Shown here one piece after another: positions 49,279 to 62,300 of a DNA stretch of 64,000 nucleotides. The stretch is from the NCBI GenBank assembly GCA_022266195.1, contig WHVY01000006.1:682001-746000 (forward strand), in the 5' to 3' direction. The stretch comes from Tetranychus cinnabarinus. Its lineage: Eukaryota; Arthropoda; Arachnida; Trombidiformes; Tetranychidae. The notes under the pieces are model-generated. The model did no database searches, was not told where the DNA came from, and worked only from the letters and a program-made list of their open reading frames with translations. Every line of letters begins with the position of its first letter. Within the stretch, counting starts at the first letter, position 1. Both the position numbers and the translations under genes were made by a program.

Positions 49279-51242
49279 TTAACCTCCTCTTTGAATGCTC
49301 ATTGGACCACATGGATTCTGTTGAAACGACAGCCTGAAACCTCTACCAACGTTCCGTGAGTCACTGACAAAACGAGCAATGAATGGTCCTGTACCAGTAT
49401 CTGGTTTGTAAAAAAATAGGTTTCATTAGTACTTCAAGGAAAATAATTATTTTGATGATTCAGAAACTGGAGGAAACCAGAGTTATTGAGTTATTAAACA
49501 AATTTGTCTCTAATTTAAACCAGTTTGTGGAGCTGATTACGATTATTTAAACTGAATATGGTGAGAACTCAGTTTAATATAACTTACCGACGACTGGGGC
49601 ATCTTGATTTGCATTTTGATTGATTCCCAAAAGATTGAGTCGACTTCCACAAAATCTTACTCCATTCAATTGAATGTAATCATACGCACAACGTATCAGT
49701 CCAGCTCCAGCAACAGATTGATCAAATGTTGGTGAATTATCTAGAAAAGCAAAAAAATTCATTATTTTTACGATTCTTTTTAAAAAAGTGAATCGGTGAA
49801 TTTACTGAGATCAAACCGCAATTTAATGAACGAAAGTTGATTAAAATTCTGAAAAAACTGACAAACTTACTTGGACCAATATTAACGATCTCAAAAGGTG
49901 TGAATGTACTATTGACACTGTACGATTGGGTACAAAAGCCATTCTCTTTTCTGAAACAGATGGCATAATCCAGTCCATTTAGATATGTTGCATCAAGAAT
50001 TCCTTGAGATTGTCCTGAAGATGGGTTTGTACTTGAAAAATCTTGAAACTGTGAGGTTTCATAATTGAAACTGGAGAAGGCGCCGGATGGACCTGTGTAG
50101 TATTGTAAGCAATTGGACGGAGCTTTGGAAGGATTTGTACATTCGATTTGAGTAATTTGAATATTCCATCTTCTATAACCAGGACCATTGGTGATAACTC
50201 TGAAAATGAATGGACCTTGAGCACCATCAACATCCATGTACACTGGATAAAATAGATTGGAAGAAATGTTATCCAATTTATAAAAAGTGAGTAAACAATT
50301 CAGAGCAATGGCTCAGCATATCAAAGCTAAAAACTGAATGATTATTGATGATTGCTGTTTTGTAATCATTGAATCTAATTGATTTAAAAGACTCGACGCT
50401 AATGGAATCAACACAGGCAAATCAAATGGCTTGATCAAAATTGTCTCAATTACAGTAGTTGAGTCTAAATAATTCAATTTGTTGAAAGAAAGACCATCGA
50501 GTCTTGATATTATTGATGCCGGAATAATGCTTGTTTGATACTTACTGTGAGTCCCAGAGTTACGGCCACATATTGGAGGTACAAATGAGTTTGAATTCTG
50601 TCCTGAAACTACGAATCTATCCACATCACAATTTCCCATGACAGGACGGTTAATTTCAAAATCAACAAAATCCAAACGCAATTGACAAATCTTGAAAAGT
50701 GATGCTGCTCTATTCACGGTTAAAGTACACGATGTAGTCCCATTATAAGGCGATGGATATGCTGGGTTAGTGAAATAGGTACTGTTCATGGCAGAAACAG
50801 CATCACAGGTTCGTGGAACTAAATAGAAAGCAAGTAAAATATGAAAATAATTACAATCACAATCAGTGTTGGAATCATTTTGCAAGCTCATCGTGAAAAC
50901 TCGTTATACTCACAAACACAGCAAACATTAGAGACACCACATTTTCCGATAGCAACACCACCGAGGGTTCGACATGAGATTGATGAATAACAAGTTCCCA
51001 TCATAGATGATGTTGTAGCACTTGGTGTACCAGGAATCAGTGAGGTAACTGTACATGCTGGTCCAGCGAAACCAATGAAACACAAGTGAGGCTCTGAAAA
51101 ATAAACAGTTTAAGGAACATTAATATTAACACTATTTTGGCTTTTAGGTTGAAAATAACAGAATCAACAAATTCATACCAATTTGTATCAATAGGAAAAG
51201 AAGAGAATATATATTAATCCGAATCAATGGTGAATTGGTCAT
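49279..51242 (-). CDS. Secreted CUB-domain protein
   Basis: Secreted or extracellular protein of 387 residues in six exons: 51242-51179, 51093-50914, 50818-50546, 50242-49871, 49740-49588 and 49400-49279 (stop TAA). All joins are GT-AG and the total is divisible by three. Residues 1 to about 22 form a signal peptide (MTNSPLIRINIYSLLFLLIQI). A short Cys-rich N-terminal region follows (GTCYSSISCRTLGGVAIGKC, then GVSNVCCVC). A CUB domain follows (TCDAVSAMNSTYFTNPAYPS, with FKICQLRLDFVDFEI and RFVVSG). A second beta-rich half (GPFIFRVITNGPGYRRWNIQ, then ECTNPSKAPSNCLQYY) ends in a CUB-like strand, GRGFRLSFQQNPCG. The architecture matches lineage-expanded arthropod CUB proteins whose function is mostly unknown. 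No protease, membrane anchor or other catalytic domain is visible. Confidence 0.88.
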
Positions 51243-52549
51243 ATTACAACTTTATTTACTGTCCACTATTAACCCAAAAATAAAATCTGTAAAACTGTTA
51301 ACACTGGTAAAAGGCCTCAAACATTTTGTTGATTTGGCCTGATGATTGCAAATTTTGAGTTGTACATAAATAAATGAAGATTAATGGTGATAAAGGTGAA
51401 GATTAAGATGAATGTCTTTAACTGTTTGGAGTAAGTAAATCGCGAAAATGGATGAATTGGGTTCTAATTTGGTAATACAAGGTGTTAAAGAGCCGTAAGA
51501 CTTTTCACAATTTTTAGATTATCAAAGGGCATTGACGGATGAAGTGATGAACAGAATCATTTTGGTGGAAATAAGGCCAAAAGTTAGGATGAGTGATAAT
51601 CATCCTTTCATTGTTACACTTGTTTATGGTGATAATGATGATGAAAATTTAAAGATGAGGAAGATGATAGTTAATTCTGTGGAAACTGGAAAACATAAGA
51701 AACAAAAATGTAAAAAAAATCATCAATTGTTACATTTAGTGTAAAAAAGGCGCTTATATATTCATAAACAATGAAGTGATCAACAAAAGGCAATGACATG
51801 ATTCAAATAGGCTTAGAGAGGTGCAGAAATAGCAGCAGAGTTATTTTTAATGCTAAATGATTTGGTTTGATGAACTAGGATCACGTATTATTATTGACCA
51901 AATTGTGTTAAATTTACTGCCATTATTTTTCAAAGATCAACTCCACCGAGACTAATTAGACTTGTAACAACAACTTAATCATTAGCCTAATTCCATAAAA
52001 GAGTTTCAATTTTACCCATTTTTTTGTAGCCAAACAAAGTGACCATTTTATTGTTTACCAGTGACGATCATCTGAAAGCGTAGTCTGAGTCTGTGTTTTA
52101 TGCTTCGAAAGTTTATCGTCCGTTCTTTGTGGCCAAGCAACAGTGAGTTTATGAAGATGGATATTGTGAACAGAGTTGAATAGACGGAAATCATCCGAGA
52201 TATAATATTTGAACTACAATTTAGATTCGATTACTTTGTGAATGTATTTTCAAGTCAAATCATTTAAGCATTTAGAGACAAAATCATTGCTTTTGTCTTA
52301 CCATCAAGTACAGGAAAATTCAATCTTTAAATCTTCATAGTAATGCTGAGATTCCATTGAAAGTCAGATTCAACTGAAGCCTTATAGTGAATCTAAATTT
52401 TGATTTTTGAATTTCGAAGAGCACAGAAAACCCAAATTTGAAAATTTTCAAGAAATCACTATTTTAGCTTATTACATGTCGTATTGCTTCTTGAAAAGTT
52501 CATTTTTAGTCGATTCAGACAAATTTAAGGTAAATATTATTTTTTTATT
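51243..52549. other. Intergenic region upstream of the CUB gene
   Basis: Contains the putative promoter of the minus-strand CUB gene. Open frames at 51532-51744 and 52407-52619 are short and unrecognised. No repeat or RNA gene seen. Confidence 0.5.
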
Positions 52550-53060
52550 AAATATTTATCGTGCTTCACTTTTTATGTTATCAATTTTAATATTAATAAT
52601 ACATATAATACATTTATAATGTATATTAATAATTCAATGTGTAGATACAGCAATGTTAGAGCCTTCAAATAGACTTTAATGTGAAATTATTCGTGTATAT
52701 CAATTGATGGGCAAAGTAAGACAGTTGCATCCCAGTATTAAACAAAACTTCAAAATGTAATTTAATAAAATTCTGATCAGATTATGACATGTATTGAACA
52801 TATAGTTGGAACAATGTTGAAAATTTGTTTTGTATTCGGTAGTGTCGCAAAGTTTTGATGAAATAAACGTGAATCCCAAATCAGTTTATCAATTTATCAA
52901 GGTTTCAATGTTAACATTTCACTTTTTTATGGCTTGAAATTATCAATAACCCAGCCATGATCGTTGAAAGATATCAGAATCAATCCAGCCTTCAGTTCCG
53001 AATGATGTTTTGCTTTCAAGCTCAGGCTTGGACCCGCTGTAAGTATAACCGTTGATGGTC
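52550..53060. repeat. Direct repeat copy 2 (partner of 48836-49135)
   Basis: Same orientation as 48836-49135. Relative to copy 1 it carries an extra segment of about 200 bases (about 52579-52779) between tgttatca and gatcagattatgacatg. The extra segment begins with an imperfect AT-rich palindrome (attaataatacat ... atgtatattaataat). Confidence 0.7.
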
Positions 53061-53468
53061 CTCTTTTTGTTTAAGCATGAATCCATAGCCAACCGCTAAG
53101 ATAATCATCACTAGGTAAATGATGAAGATTGGCGGATTGAATGTTGGACCAAATAGAGATACGAAATTGAGGAACAAAAATATGGTGGCATAAGTATAAA
53201 GGCATCGACGATTCTCCATGATTGCACCAATAACACCTAACATATGGAGGGCAATAAACATCATTAGAGTGAAGGCGACCATGTACATCGGCAGTCTTGT
53301 GTATAATCGAGTGATCACAGTACCATTGATTGAATATGGTTCCATTTCTTTTTGTCCTTCATCGTAAACATAGAAACCAAAGATAACAGTTCTTTGGATA
53401 ATCCGTCCAAGATTAAAAACAACTAAACATAATTTAGCTGTGAAATAAGCGTGAGCTGTTTCACCCAT
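53022..53468 (-). CDS. Small four-helix membrane protein, family not recognised
   Basis: Single-exon frame of 148 residues starting at the ATG 53468-53466 (MGETAHAYF); the longer frame upstream has no ATG. Four hydrophobic segments are visible: around AKLCLVVFNLGRIIQRTVIF, around MYMVAFTLMMFIALHMLGVI, around LYTYATIFLFLNFVSLF, and around IFIIYLVMIILAVGYGFML. The first loop has acidic and polar residues (YDEGQKEMEPYSINGTVITR, with an N-glycosylation sequon NGT). The tail is basic and Gln-rich (KQKEDHQRLYLQRVQA). The layout resembles small tetraspan proteins, but no tetraspanin CCG or claudin motif is present. The sequence over its last codons and 3' flank recurs at 48836-49135. Function unknown. 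Confidence 0.6.
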   Translation of the reverse strand: MGETAHAYFTAKLCLVVFNLGRIIQRTVIFGFYVYDEGQKEMEPYSINGTVITRLYTRLPMYMVAFTLMMFIALHMLGVIGAIMENRRCLYTYATIFLFLNFVSLFGPTFNPPIFIIYLVMIILAVGYGFMLKQKEDHQRLYLQRVQA

Positions 53469-56368
53469 TTTAATCAACAAATCTCCGTTATTTTTTATGT
53501 TTGATATTCAACAAACATATCAAACAGATAGGTTAATATACAAATTAACCAGACGAAAAATTTCTCTGGCTTCGAACTTGTTTGTTTTCATTTCAAGCAT
53601 TGAAATTGCCATAACTTTCTATGAGCATGACTGCTCTGACATTGCCAGTCAAAATTGGAATCACTCAGATGATTCAGGTTGAATAACTTTGGAGACATTT
53701 GACAGGTTGGACACATGTAACTATAAGTTGTCATTTAATCATCATTCAAACTAGAAATTTTGAGCTTTTTTGAGTTGTTTGCTAACAATAAATAGCAATC
53801 TACACAATATATAAAGTCAAAACATGAAATTTTTGCGTGAAGATTGTGGCCAAGCTAAAAGGATTCTAAAGAAAAATTTTTCGCAGCCTGAAAGCCATGA
53901 TTAAACTACATCCACGAAAAATTGTCTGAACTTCATCGGAATTCAGGTACCTGAGAAATTAGCGTTTAAACAGGGTAGGGGAAAAAATGCAGAATCCGTA
54001 TCTTTTATCATTGACTTTGGGGGGATAAATTTTTTTGGTTGTTCAGGTTGATTGTTGATTTATTGTTAAATAAGAAGGATATGTAAAACCATTTTTCGAG
54101 TAAAGAGTTAGGTAAAAAATATGTTGCCTCAACTGTGGAACCAAATTTTATTTTATTTTTCTCATTGACAATTGTTTTTCATCAATAATTTGAGTCTTTA
54201 AATGTGGATTGAATTTTTTGTATTCAGTGAAAAGAAATTTAAGATCAGTCATGATCGTGGCTCAGCTTGTTATATTAAATCGTAAACCTTTGAAACTGAA
54301 GATTCTTCAAGGTTGAGCCATTTAAAACAATGAAACCCATAAAACATTTAATGCTTTTCTGGTTAGTTAATGCTAGTGATTAGTTTCACATGAAAATGGT
54401 GATTGTCAGGCAAATTAGTTTAAAAAACGATCAATCATTTTATCCGATGACCGATGATAAACAACAAAAGATTACAGTTAATAAAGAAGTAACGGAAAAG
54501 CAAACTAACAGTTAACGTCCATTTTGTGGTGAATTTGCTTCTTTTATTACCAAAAATGACACCCAAAGAAAGGACATTATACTTTAATATAATAAGATCA
54601 AATGTATTCACTAGCTAAATCAAAAATGGGTTTAATTGTGGAACAAGAAGATTGATAAAATTTGTCTTTGGGCTTTACAAACAATTGATGTTTGCTTAGT
54701 TTGATGGCCCTAAGGATGGTGATTAAAGATGAGTTAATGATGTTTAACAAGTAGTAACCAATAGTTGTGATTAATTCCCATTATCCAATGTAACTGTGAT
54801 TGGATTAGTGAAAATGTAACCATTTAACTTACACATTAACCAAAATCGTCTGCTAAAGTGAACCTTTGCGCAGCAACAAAACAAATCAGGCGAATGGCTC
54901 TGAACATGACCAAGCCATGTTTTTAGACTTTTTTTGTGTTCAATTCTATGGATATCCTCATCATCTTTTCCTCTCCGTGTTGTCCTCCTTTCCTTTTCTT
55001 CTTGACTCAACATCATCATCATCATCATCCTCATCTTTACTGTTTATTATAAGAAGAGAAAACGAGTGAGAAAAAGGAAGACAGGGAAGAAAGAGAGGAA
55101 GAAAAAGGTGAGCAAGATCCTGAGAATGAGTAACACTTCAACCAACAGACAATCAAACACACAACACAGAAGGCATATTGTGATACTCAAATGTTTTCCC
55201 TTTTTCTAGTCAACATTTCTAATCATCATCATTATCCAAGTGTTTTACAGTTAATTATTATTTTTTGCTGTCATTCGCTTCTTCTCCCAATTACACTTTG
55301 TATTGGGTTAAATGATCAACACTGCTCGAAACAGCTTTCATTCAATTCAACAATGTCACTTTCCTAAAATAACAAAATCATCATTTCTATTTCAACCATC
55401 ATAATCATCATAATTATCTTCATCATCAACATTACCCTACTCATCAACATAATTATTTGGTAAACAACTATAACAGTTAATGTACCGATCTGGTTTCATC
55501 ATGTGTTTACTGTCCTATGTTATTTGGTGTCTCTTTTGATCTCTACCTTTTTTATACCATTCACCTAATACTTTTCAGTGATTCAATTTTGTTCGTAATG
55601 TGATTTTGTAAAATGATGATTGTTAGAAGAACGGAAATGAAAGAATCTTGATTAATTAGTGATTGTATTATAATTGTAAACACCTTTAACTGGCTCTAAT
55701 CACCAACAACTACCGTGAATACCAACAGTGACCATCAATAGACCTTCAATTTTACTCTTTTCCTTTATATCAACGTTGTCTTCTGTTGTCAACTCAATTG
55801 GTGATTAAAATTAAAACTTTGATTGGTCAATTTACTGTGCTACCTCATTAGTTAACCATTTAAACAATTCAATTACAATTGAAAAGAGTTTATTCAAAAG
55901 GCTTACCTATTGCTCTTGGTATACAAGTTACCAGAATGATTTTCAAACCATGAGAGTTTCTTATGGTTTCTTCAAACTGCTCCATTCAATTTTGTGATCA
56001 TCTTAACTTATCTTCAACTCAATTTAATCTATCTTATAAATCTTCATCATGCATCTTCTTCCTGCTTCTCTGCTTTCATATGGTTACTAATTCATCTGAG
56101 AATCTCTTTTGGTTACCCAGATCGATCATTTTTCTGGTTTTATTTCCTCTAAATAATATAAATCAATGAAGTCTCCCAAAGTACATGTTATATAATACGA
56201 AAAGTAAAAGCCAAATTTGTTACAACAACCAAAATAGAGTTCCTTCATGTTTGAAATGTTTTGTAAAACAAATTAATGTATATCTAATATGTAAATATTA
56301 ATAGTGATATTTTTCATATGTGATGCCGGTGTATGCTATTAACCACGATCACAGTCACCATTTTATAA
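53469..56368. other. Intergenic region between divergent genes; diacylglycerol lipase upstream region
   Basis: 2.9 kb between a minus-strand and a plus-strand gene, so it must hold both promoters. Contains a cat/atc simple repeat at 55010-55035 and a purine-rich run at 55048-55110. No gene or clear core-promoter motif was identified. Confidence 0.5.
55010..55035. repeat. ATC-type simple repeat
   Basis: Run of cat/atc trinucleotides ending cctcatc. Non-coding context. Confidence 0.6.
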
Positions 56369-59300
56369 ATGCCAGGTATTATTGTGTTCAAAAGACGTTG
56401 GAGTATTGGCTCTGATGATCTTATTGTACCTGCTACAGTACTCTTCATTGTACACACTGTTTGGTAAATATTTTCATGTACATCTATCTAAATCAATTGT
56501 GTGTAAACAAACAATTGACTAGATATGCAAATGTAAACCATTAACTGTATAATTAATCCATTTTTATCTCTTTTTTGTTTCCCTCTTTTCCATTTCAATC
56601 AGGCTAATCGTTCTCTCATTGATTTTGGTGTCTGGCGAGAAGAAGGAATGGCGATTACAATGTATGATCGATCTCCACGAGCACATAGTTGGCTATGCCA
56701 TTATCCTAATTGGCTGCCTAATAGTGGAACTATTCATAGCCTGGGTCAGTCTAAGAGGAACCATTTTGGAAACCGAACCAAGATCTTCCATGCAGTATCT
56801 ACTTTATGTAAGACTGGGTATGACTTTTGACTTTTTACTTTCACATTATTCTGTTCACTCATCTGTTTATTATTTATTTTTTTCCCTTCTACTCTTTTTT
56901 TTCACCATTTACCATCCTTGATCCTGGCATTATTTAAAGCTCATAGACTCATGATAGGTTTAATCTGAGTTGCCGGTTTTTTTGTTGCTCCTATCATGCT
57001 ATTTTCATCTTCTGTCATAACAACCCAAAAGGTGCATCAATTTTGATACTGTTGCTGCTGCTGCTTACAAACTATGATAGTCTCCATTATTTAGTTTACA
57101 CCAGGATAAAAAAAACTTTACAAGCCATTTAATCCTCTGTGATTATTTTCCAAGTTTTAAATTACATTCTAAATTAAGCCGCTCTTCAACCTTTTCAGCT
57201 ATCACTGAGAAAGAGTGGCAAAGGAACCATGTCATAAAGATTAAGGTGAAAAACCAAGTGAAGTGCTAATGAACCAGTATACACCTTTTTTCAGGGTTGA
57301 ATGTTACCTTGCCTGATGAGATCAACTCTTGAACATTTTCCTGCCATTTTTACATTTTCTTGTAACCTTAGTTCAATTCAGAATAATTTATGTTTACCAA
57401 TTAACCAACAATTTACGCAAATTATTGAACCATTGAATGAAAGTAAATTACTGTTTAGATACATTACTCTTTACCCAAAAAAGCAATTCTCATTGATTTC
57501 GATCATTTTATCTTCTCATTTTAATCTTGTCATTTTAATTGTTTCTCGAAATGATTAAAATCTATTTGCATCATTTTACTGTTAACTCAAACCCTTTCGT
57601 TGAGATAACACTTTGAAATTGCATCGCTATTCAGTTTGCCATCTTTTTCATTTCACCAAGGTTATCTAAACTATTGGCAACTATTTTCACCCAATTGCTT
57701 AATTATTTTACATTCATTTTACTTTTTCATTTGCATTTCTTTCAATTATCCAGTAAACTAAATCATTCCTGAATCACGATTTAATAAGTTGAATATAAAA
57801 ATCTGTTGCTTGTATATTTGAAACCAGAAAAAGCAACAACTCATTAGCAACCAGAAAAAGTAAATTACATTGTTTTTGGTAAACTTACATTCAGTATTTC
57901 TGTTCATCTTCTTCCTCTTCTTCTTCTTGACTGATTTGTGCAAAGGTCGACCAGAATTCTAATGAAAACTCTTTTCTCCATGAAAGACAAAAAGACGAGA
58001 AGCAAAATATCTCAGACAATTCAGTCTACCATGAAAATGTTCATGCAATCTAAACACTTCCTATCAACTGTAAAAACAATCTTACCTTCCATTCAATCCA
58101 CCGATAATGAACAAAAATTGCAATTATTATTACTGATTACAAAAGATCTGAAGAAAAACACAGAATCTTTCAGATTTCTCTATTTACAGATTCTGTCAAT
58201 AATTTTGCAGAATAATTTCCTTTCCAAATTGCTTACAAAATTACCTGAAAAGTTGCTTAATATGTTGAACAATTATCTTGAAAATTTGCTTTTGTTTTCT
58301 TGATAACACTTTGACTCTGTCCAAATGAACCCGGAAATTTGAGTTTCCCCAGAAAAGGTCAAAAGTCAATACTTTTTGCTTATATTATTTGCGCTATTGT
58401 AGTTACACTTGAGCAAATCTCTTAACTCAACTCATATTATTCCTTTCCATTCTTGTGTAAGCAAAAATTGCAAGAACAATTCAACTTGAATTGTTGTTGT
58501 TTTGTTGATTCAGTTTTTTCTCCATCTTTTCTTCGTTCTTCACTAAAACCTTAAGAAGCAAAATTGATAATAATAAGCATTTTATTCATATTCAGGGTAA
58601 AAAAGTGAACAAACAAAACTGTTCCATTATTGACATTTACATTGCATTTCTTGTTCAATTTTGAAATATTTCTTGTTCAACTCTCAATATTTTCCCTGTT
58701 GTTATCCTGCAAAAGTTCAATTTAATTGTCATTATTTTGCAACTTGTCATAATCAAATTGATTGGTAACCAAATTTACTAATATTTGTGATCATTAATCA
58801 TCTAATCATTTCATTGTGCAAACCTATTAGTCTCAAGTCTTTGAAACATTGAACTATTTTCAGCTTGACTTTCAGTGATTTGTCATGATTCATAATAATT
58901 TTTACTTGACAACCAAACACACCAAACACAACATTTACATTATCACTGATTATTCCAGCGATAATTATCTTTACTCTTAATCAACTGAAATCGTCAATTT
59001 GCTCAATTGATTAACATTTCAATTGAAGCTTTGGGTTTGTCTCAAATGATTACACATTCAACCATAATTGCATCTAAACAGTTAGATTTGAAATTACTAA
59101 CCATTAAATTGGTTAACATTAGGTTTTAAACCCAAATCTTAGCATTCATTCAAACTCTTAAACCTCTTTTGATTATAATTATGTAAATAGGTTTGTCTCA
59201 ATGAAAATGTTGATTGTCATGATTGGTAAACCTTTTGAAGTGAAGACTCAACAATTTGTTAATTACATCTCTACAGATGTGATAAGCTTGAACATGATTA

Positions 59301-62300
59301 ATTAATGCTACTTGATTCTGGAAAAGCTGAAACCTGAAGAATAGTGATTAGTGAAAAATATATTTCCATGTAAACTGGTTAAAAAAAGCTGATCAAGGTG
59401 AATTTTATGAAAGCCATGAAAAAGGGTTTTACAAATTAAAGAAATGAATCTAAATTTGGAAGAAAAATTTCCATTGAAATGTTTTCTTAATCATATTGTT
59501 GATGGCAAATTGGTTGACAAAATGTTCATTATTCATGGAGTGATCTGATTGTGAACATTTTCATATAAAACCAACAAATAATGATTATTAATAGATTATT
59601 AGATTGAGTTATTGTATGCTTTTCATGTTTATCAATTGAATAGCTTTGCCAAGCAAAAAGCAAGTCAACAATTTCCTTATTAACTTTTGATGTATTAATT
59701 ATTTCCTTGGTTTCTTCCTCTTCCATTTACATACAAATCTAGTAAATTGATTACTTACAATACTGGAATACAAATTGATTGTTGAAAAACTGGTTCAATT
59801 GTCCAAACAAATTGCAAGTGTTTTCACTTTTGATTTACTTGCAGAAAATTTGTTTTCTGGTCTTTTATTGCTTTTTCAAACCTTTTTTTACCAGCCATTC
59901 AACTGTTTCTATTTCAGCCAACAATCAATTTTTAGCTATTGTTAACAATTCTTTAGGGTATCATGAATTTATCATGGAATCAGGAAAAATGTTAAAAGTT
60001 AAATAGCTTTCAATCTTGTCTATGTTCACTTCTGAAGACAAGATTGAGTGCAAAAGTGAAATGATGAAAATGAAACTTGACTTGAATACCAGAAAACGTA
60101 ACCATTCAATAAAAGTGAAATGTTTGATTGTGATCCATTAACCAACTTAATTGTTTCTTACATTGACATTTAACAGTTTAACCTTTCTTAATTAACTCAA
60201 TTTAATCTCATATTCATTTTGTAATATCAATTTAATATAATATTACCAAAGGAAACTAGGAAATTGAACAATTTCATCTTTCTCTTTGCTTTACCAGAAT
60301 CTCAGTTTCCCTGCTGATTCTAGGTTGGAATTTTTTTCGCATCGATTTTTGATTATCAAATTGTAATACTTTCACTTTCAATTTTGTCTGCTATTAAAAT
60401 GGATGCTACAAAAGGTTGAGATAAATGTTGTGTTTATAAATTTCATTGACATTAAAGTTATCTCGATCAATCTTGTAAAACCAAATCCTAAACTCATTCA
60501 TCTTTTTCATCTTTTTATCTTCATCTTCTTCTTTACTCAATTCATCTTTTCTCATCTTCATCAACATCTTTCTCCTTCCTTTTCCTATTTCTGAGATTTC
60601 CTTCAATCAATTTTTACTCATTCAACTGAATATTCAACTTTTACACTTTTTCATCTCTTCTTTAACCTAAAATTCATAACCTTTTCTGTCAAATTTTATT
60701 CATTTTAAAATAATCACTTTCATCATTTTGATCATATTTTTGCAAACTTTCAATAACATCCAAAACATCATCAGTTAAATTGTTCAACTTTAATCTTTAA
60801 TATCGATTTACTTGATCAAAGACGATAATTTAATCTATTAGATAATTCAGTTGACATTCAATTTTCATTTCTCATTTTATCCAAAATTAATCGTTCTTTT
60901 CTCAATAAATTGCTAAAAACCAATTCATCAAAAGACTGTCAAATTGTCGTCTCAAAATTCAATGTAAATTGCATTTAAAGATTGAATCAAAATCCTGATT
61001 GTTGCTTTATAATTCAACTAATGATTAACTCGATAATAATTTTTCTTTTCTTTCATTTTCTAGGAATTCTTGCCGTTGAAATATTCTGGTTAATAATGGG
61101 TATCTTCTGGATCCGTAAACATTACGATACTTGTACTCCTGGTTTCCCTCGAGATGCCATTCTGGTCATTATTGTATGCAATTTTTGTATAATTGCGTCC
61201 GTTTTTGTTACCATTTGGTGTACCTTTGATACTGCTGGACGTTCTTGGGTTAAGATGCAGCGTTACCAGAATAGCCTGAAAGATGGTCAAAGTAAATATA
61301 GGTACAAGCGATCGGGTAACTCTCATCGTAATTGGCGTCACAGGTTGGTCTGTCCATCATCAATTGTCACACTTTTCACAGATTAATCATGATTATTCTA
61401 CCGATTGCTTTCATTTTTCAAAATCAAATCCAATTGATGGACAGATTCTTAATCATTGATTGCTAATTGAATGACACTTTTCTTTGCTCGTTTAACCCTG
61501 ATCTTTCTTTGCACCCATTGGAATCCAATTGATTGCCAAGTAAATTAGTTGACATTTTTTGCTCAATCATTTAATTTGTACTAATATTAGATGTTGTCAT
61601 TGCTATTATAGCTTGCCTTCCTCATTAAGGCTTTAAAGGCTTGAGAAATGCTTGACAATTTAATTTACTTGACTTGATGGAAACCAATTCAACAATAATT
61701 AACCAATTCACAATTTCCTTTAACTCTCACTGCTTTCAACCTTTCAACCCATTATTTTTGCTTGTTTAATTTTTATTTTTTTACCAAAATTCCAATCATT
61801 TTTTTCAGTTCTAGGAATACTCCTGACCTTTTATCAGATTTACGAAGGTATTGATTTTTGTTTCATTTCATTTACTTTTAATTTTCATCTTAATTTGATT
61901 GTTTTGCCACCTCTATTAAAATCATTGCTTGTGTTATGAATACCTTGTAGACTGTTGAACAGTAATTTTCAAATCTCTTAGGTTAAGAATCTATTCATTA
62001 TTTTATGGCAAAAGATTGACCATCTTTTGTTATTGCACTTTTTATGATAATTATCAAGAGATTAATCAATTAGATTTAATCATGATTATAACAATATGCT
62101 TTCCATTAATTAATAATTAAAGGTTGATATTTTGAAACTTTCCCTTGCAGAGTAAATGAAAGTTAAGCCTTTTGTACATCATAATTAGGAAATTAAGTCT
62201 TGTTTTCTCGGCTAAGTAACGTTAGTTTTTTCAATATTACATTTGATTAATAATGTAATTATTATCTTAATAGTTAATTATATGAGCTATCAATTCAGGC

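Noticed and set aside
57938..58303. 121-codon frame in lipase intron 2 as an alternative terminal exon
   Set aside because: The acceptor-like site would be read in a different phase from lipase exon 2 and hits a stop at once. The frame starts with GTG and resembles no protein.
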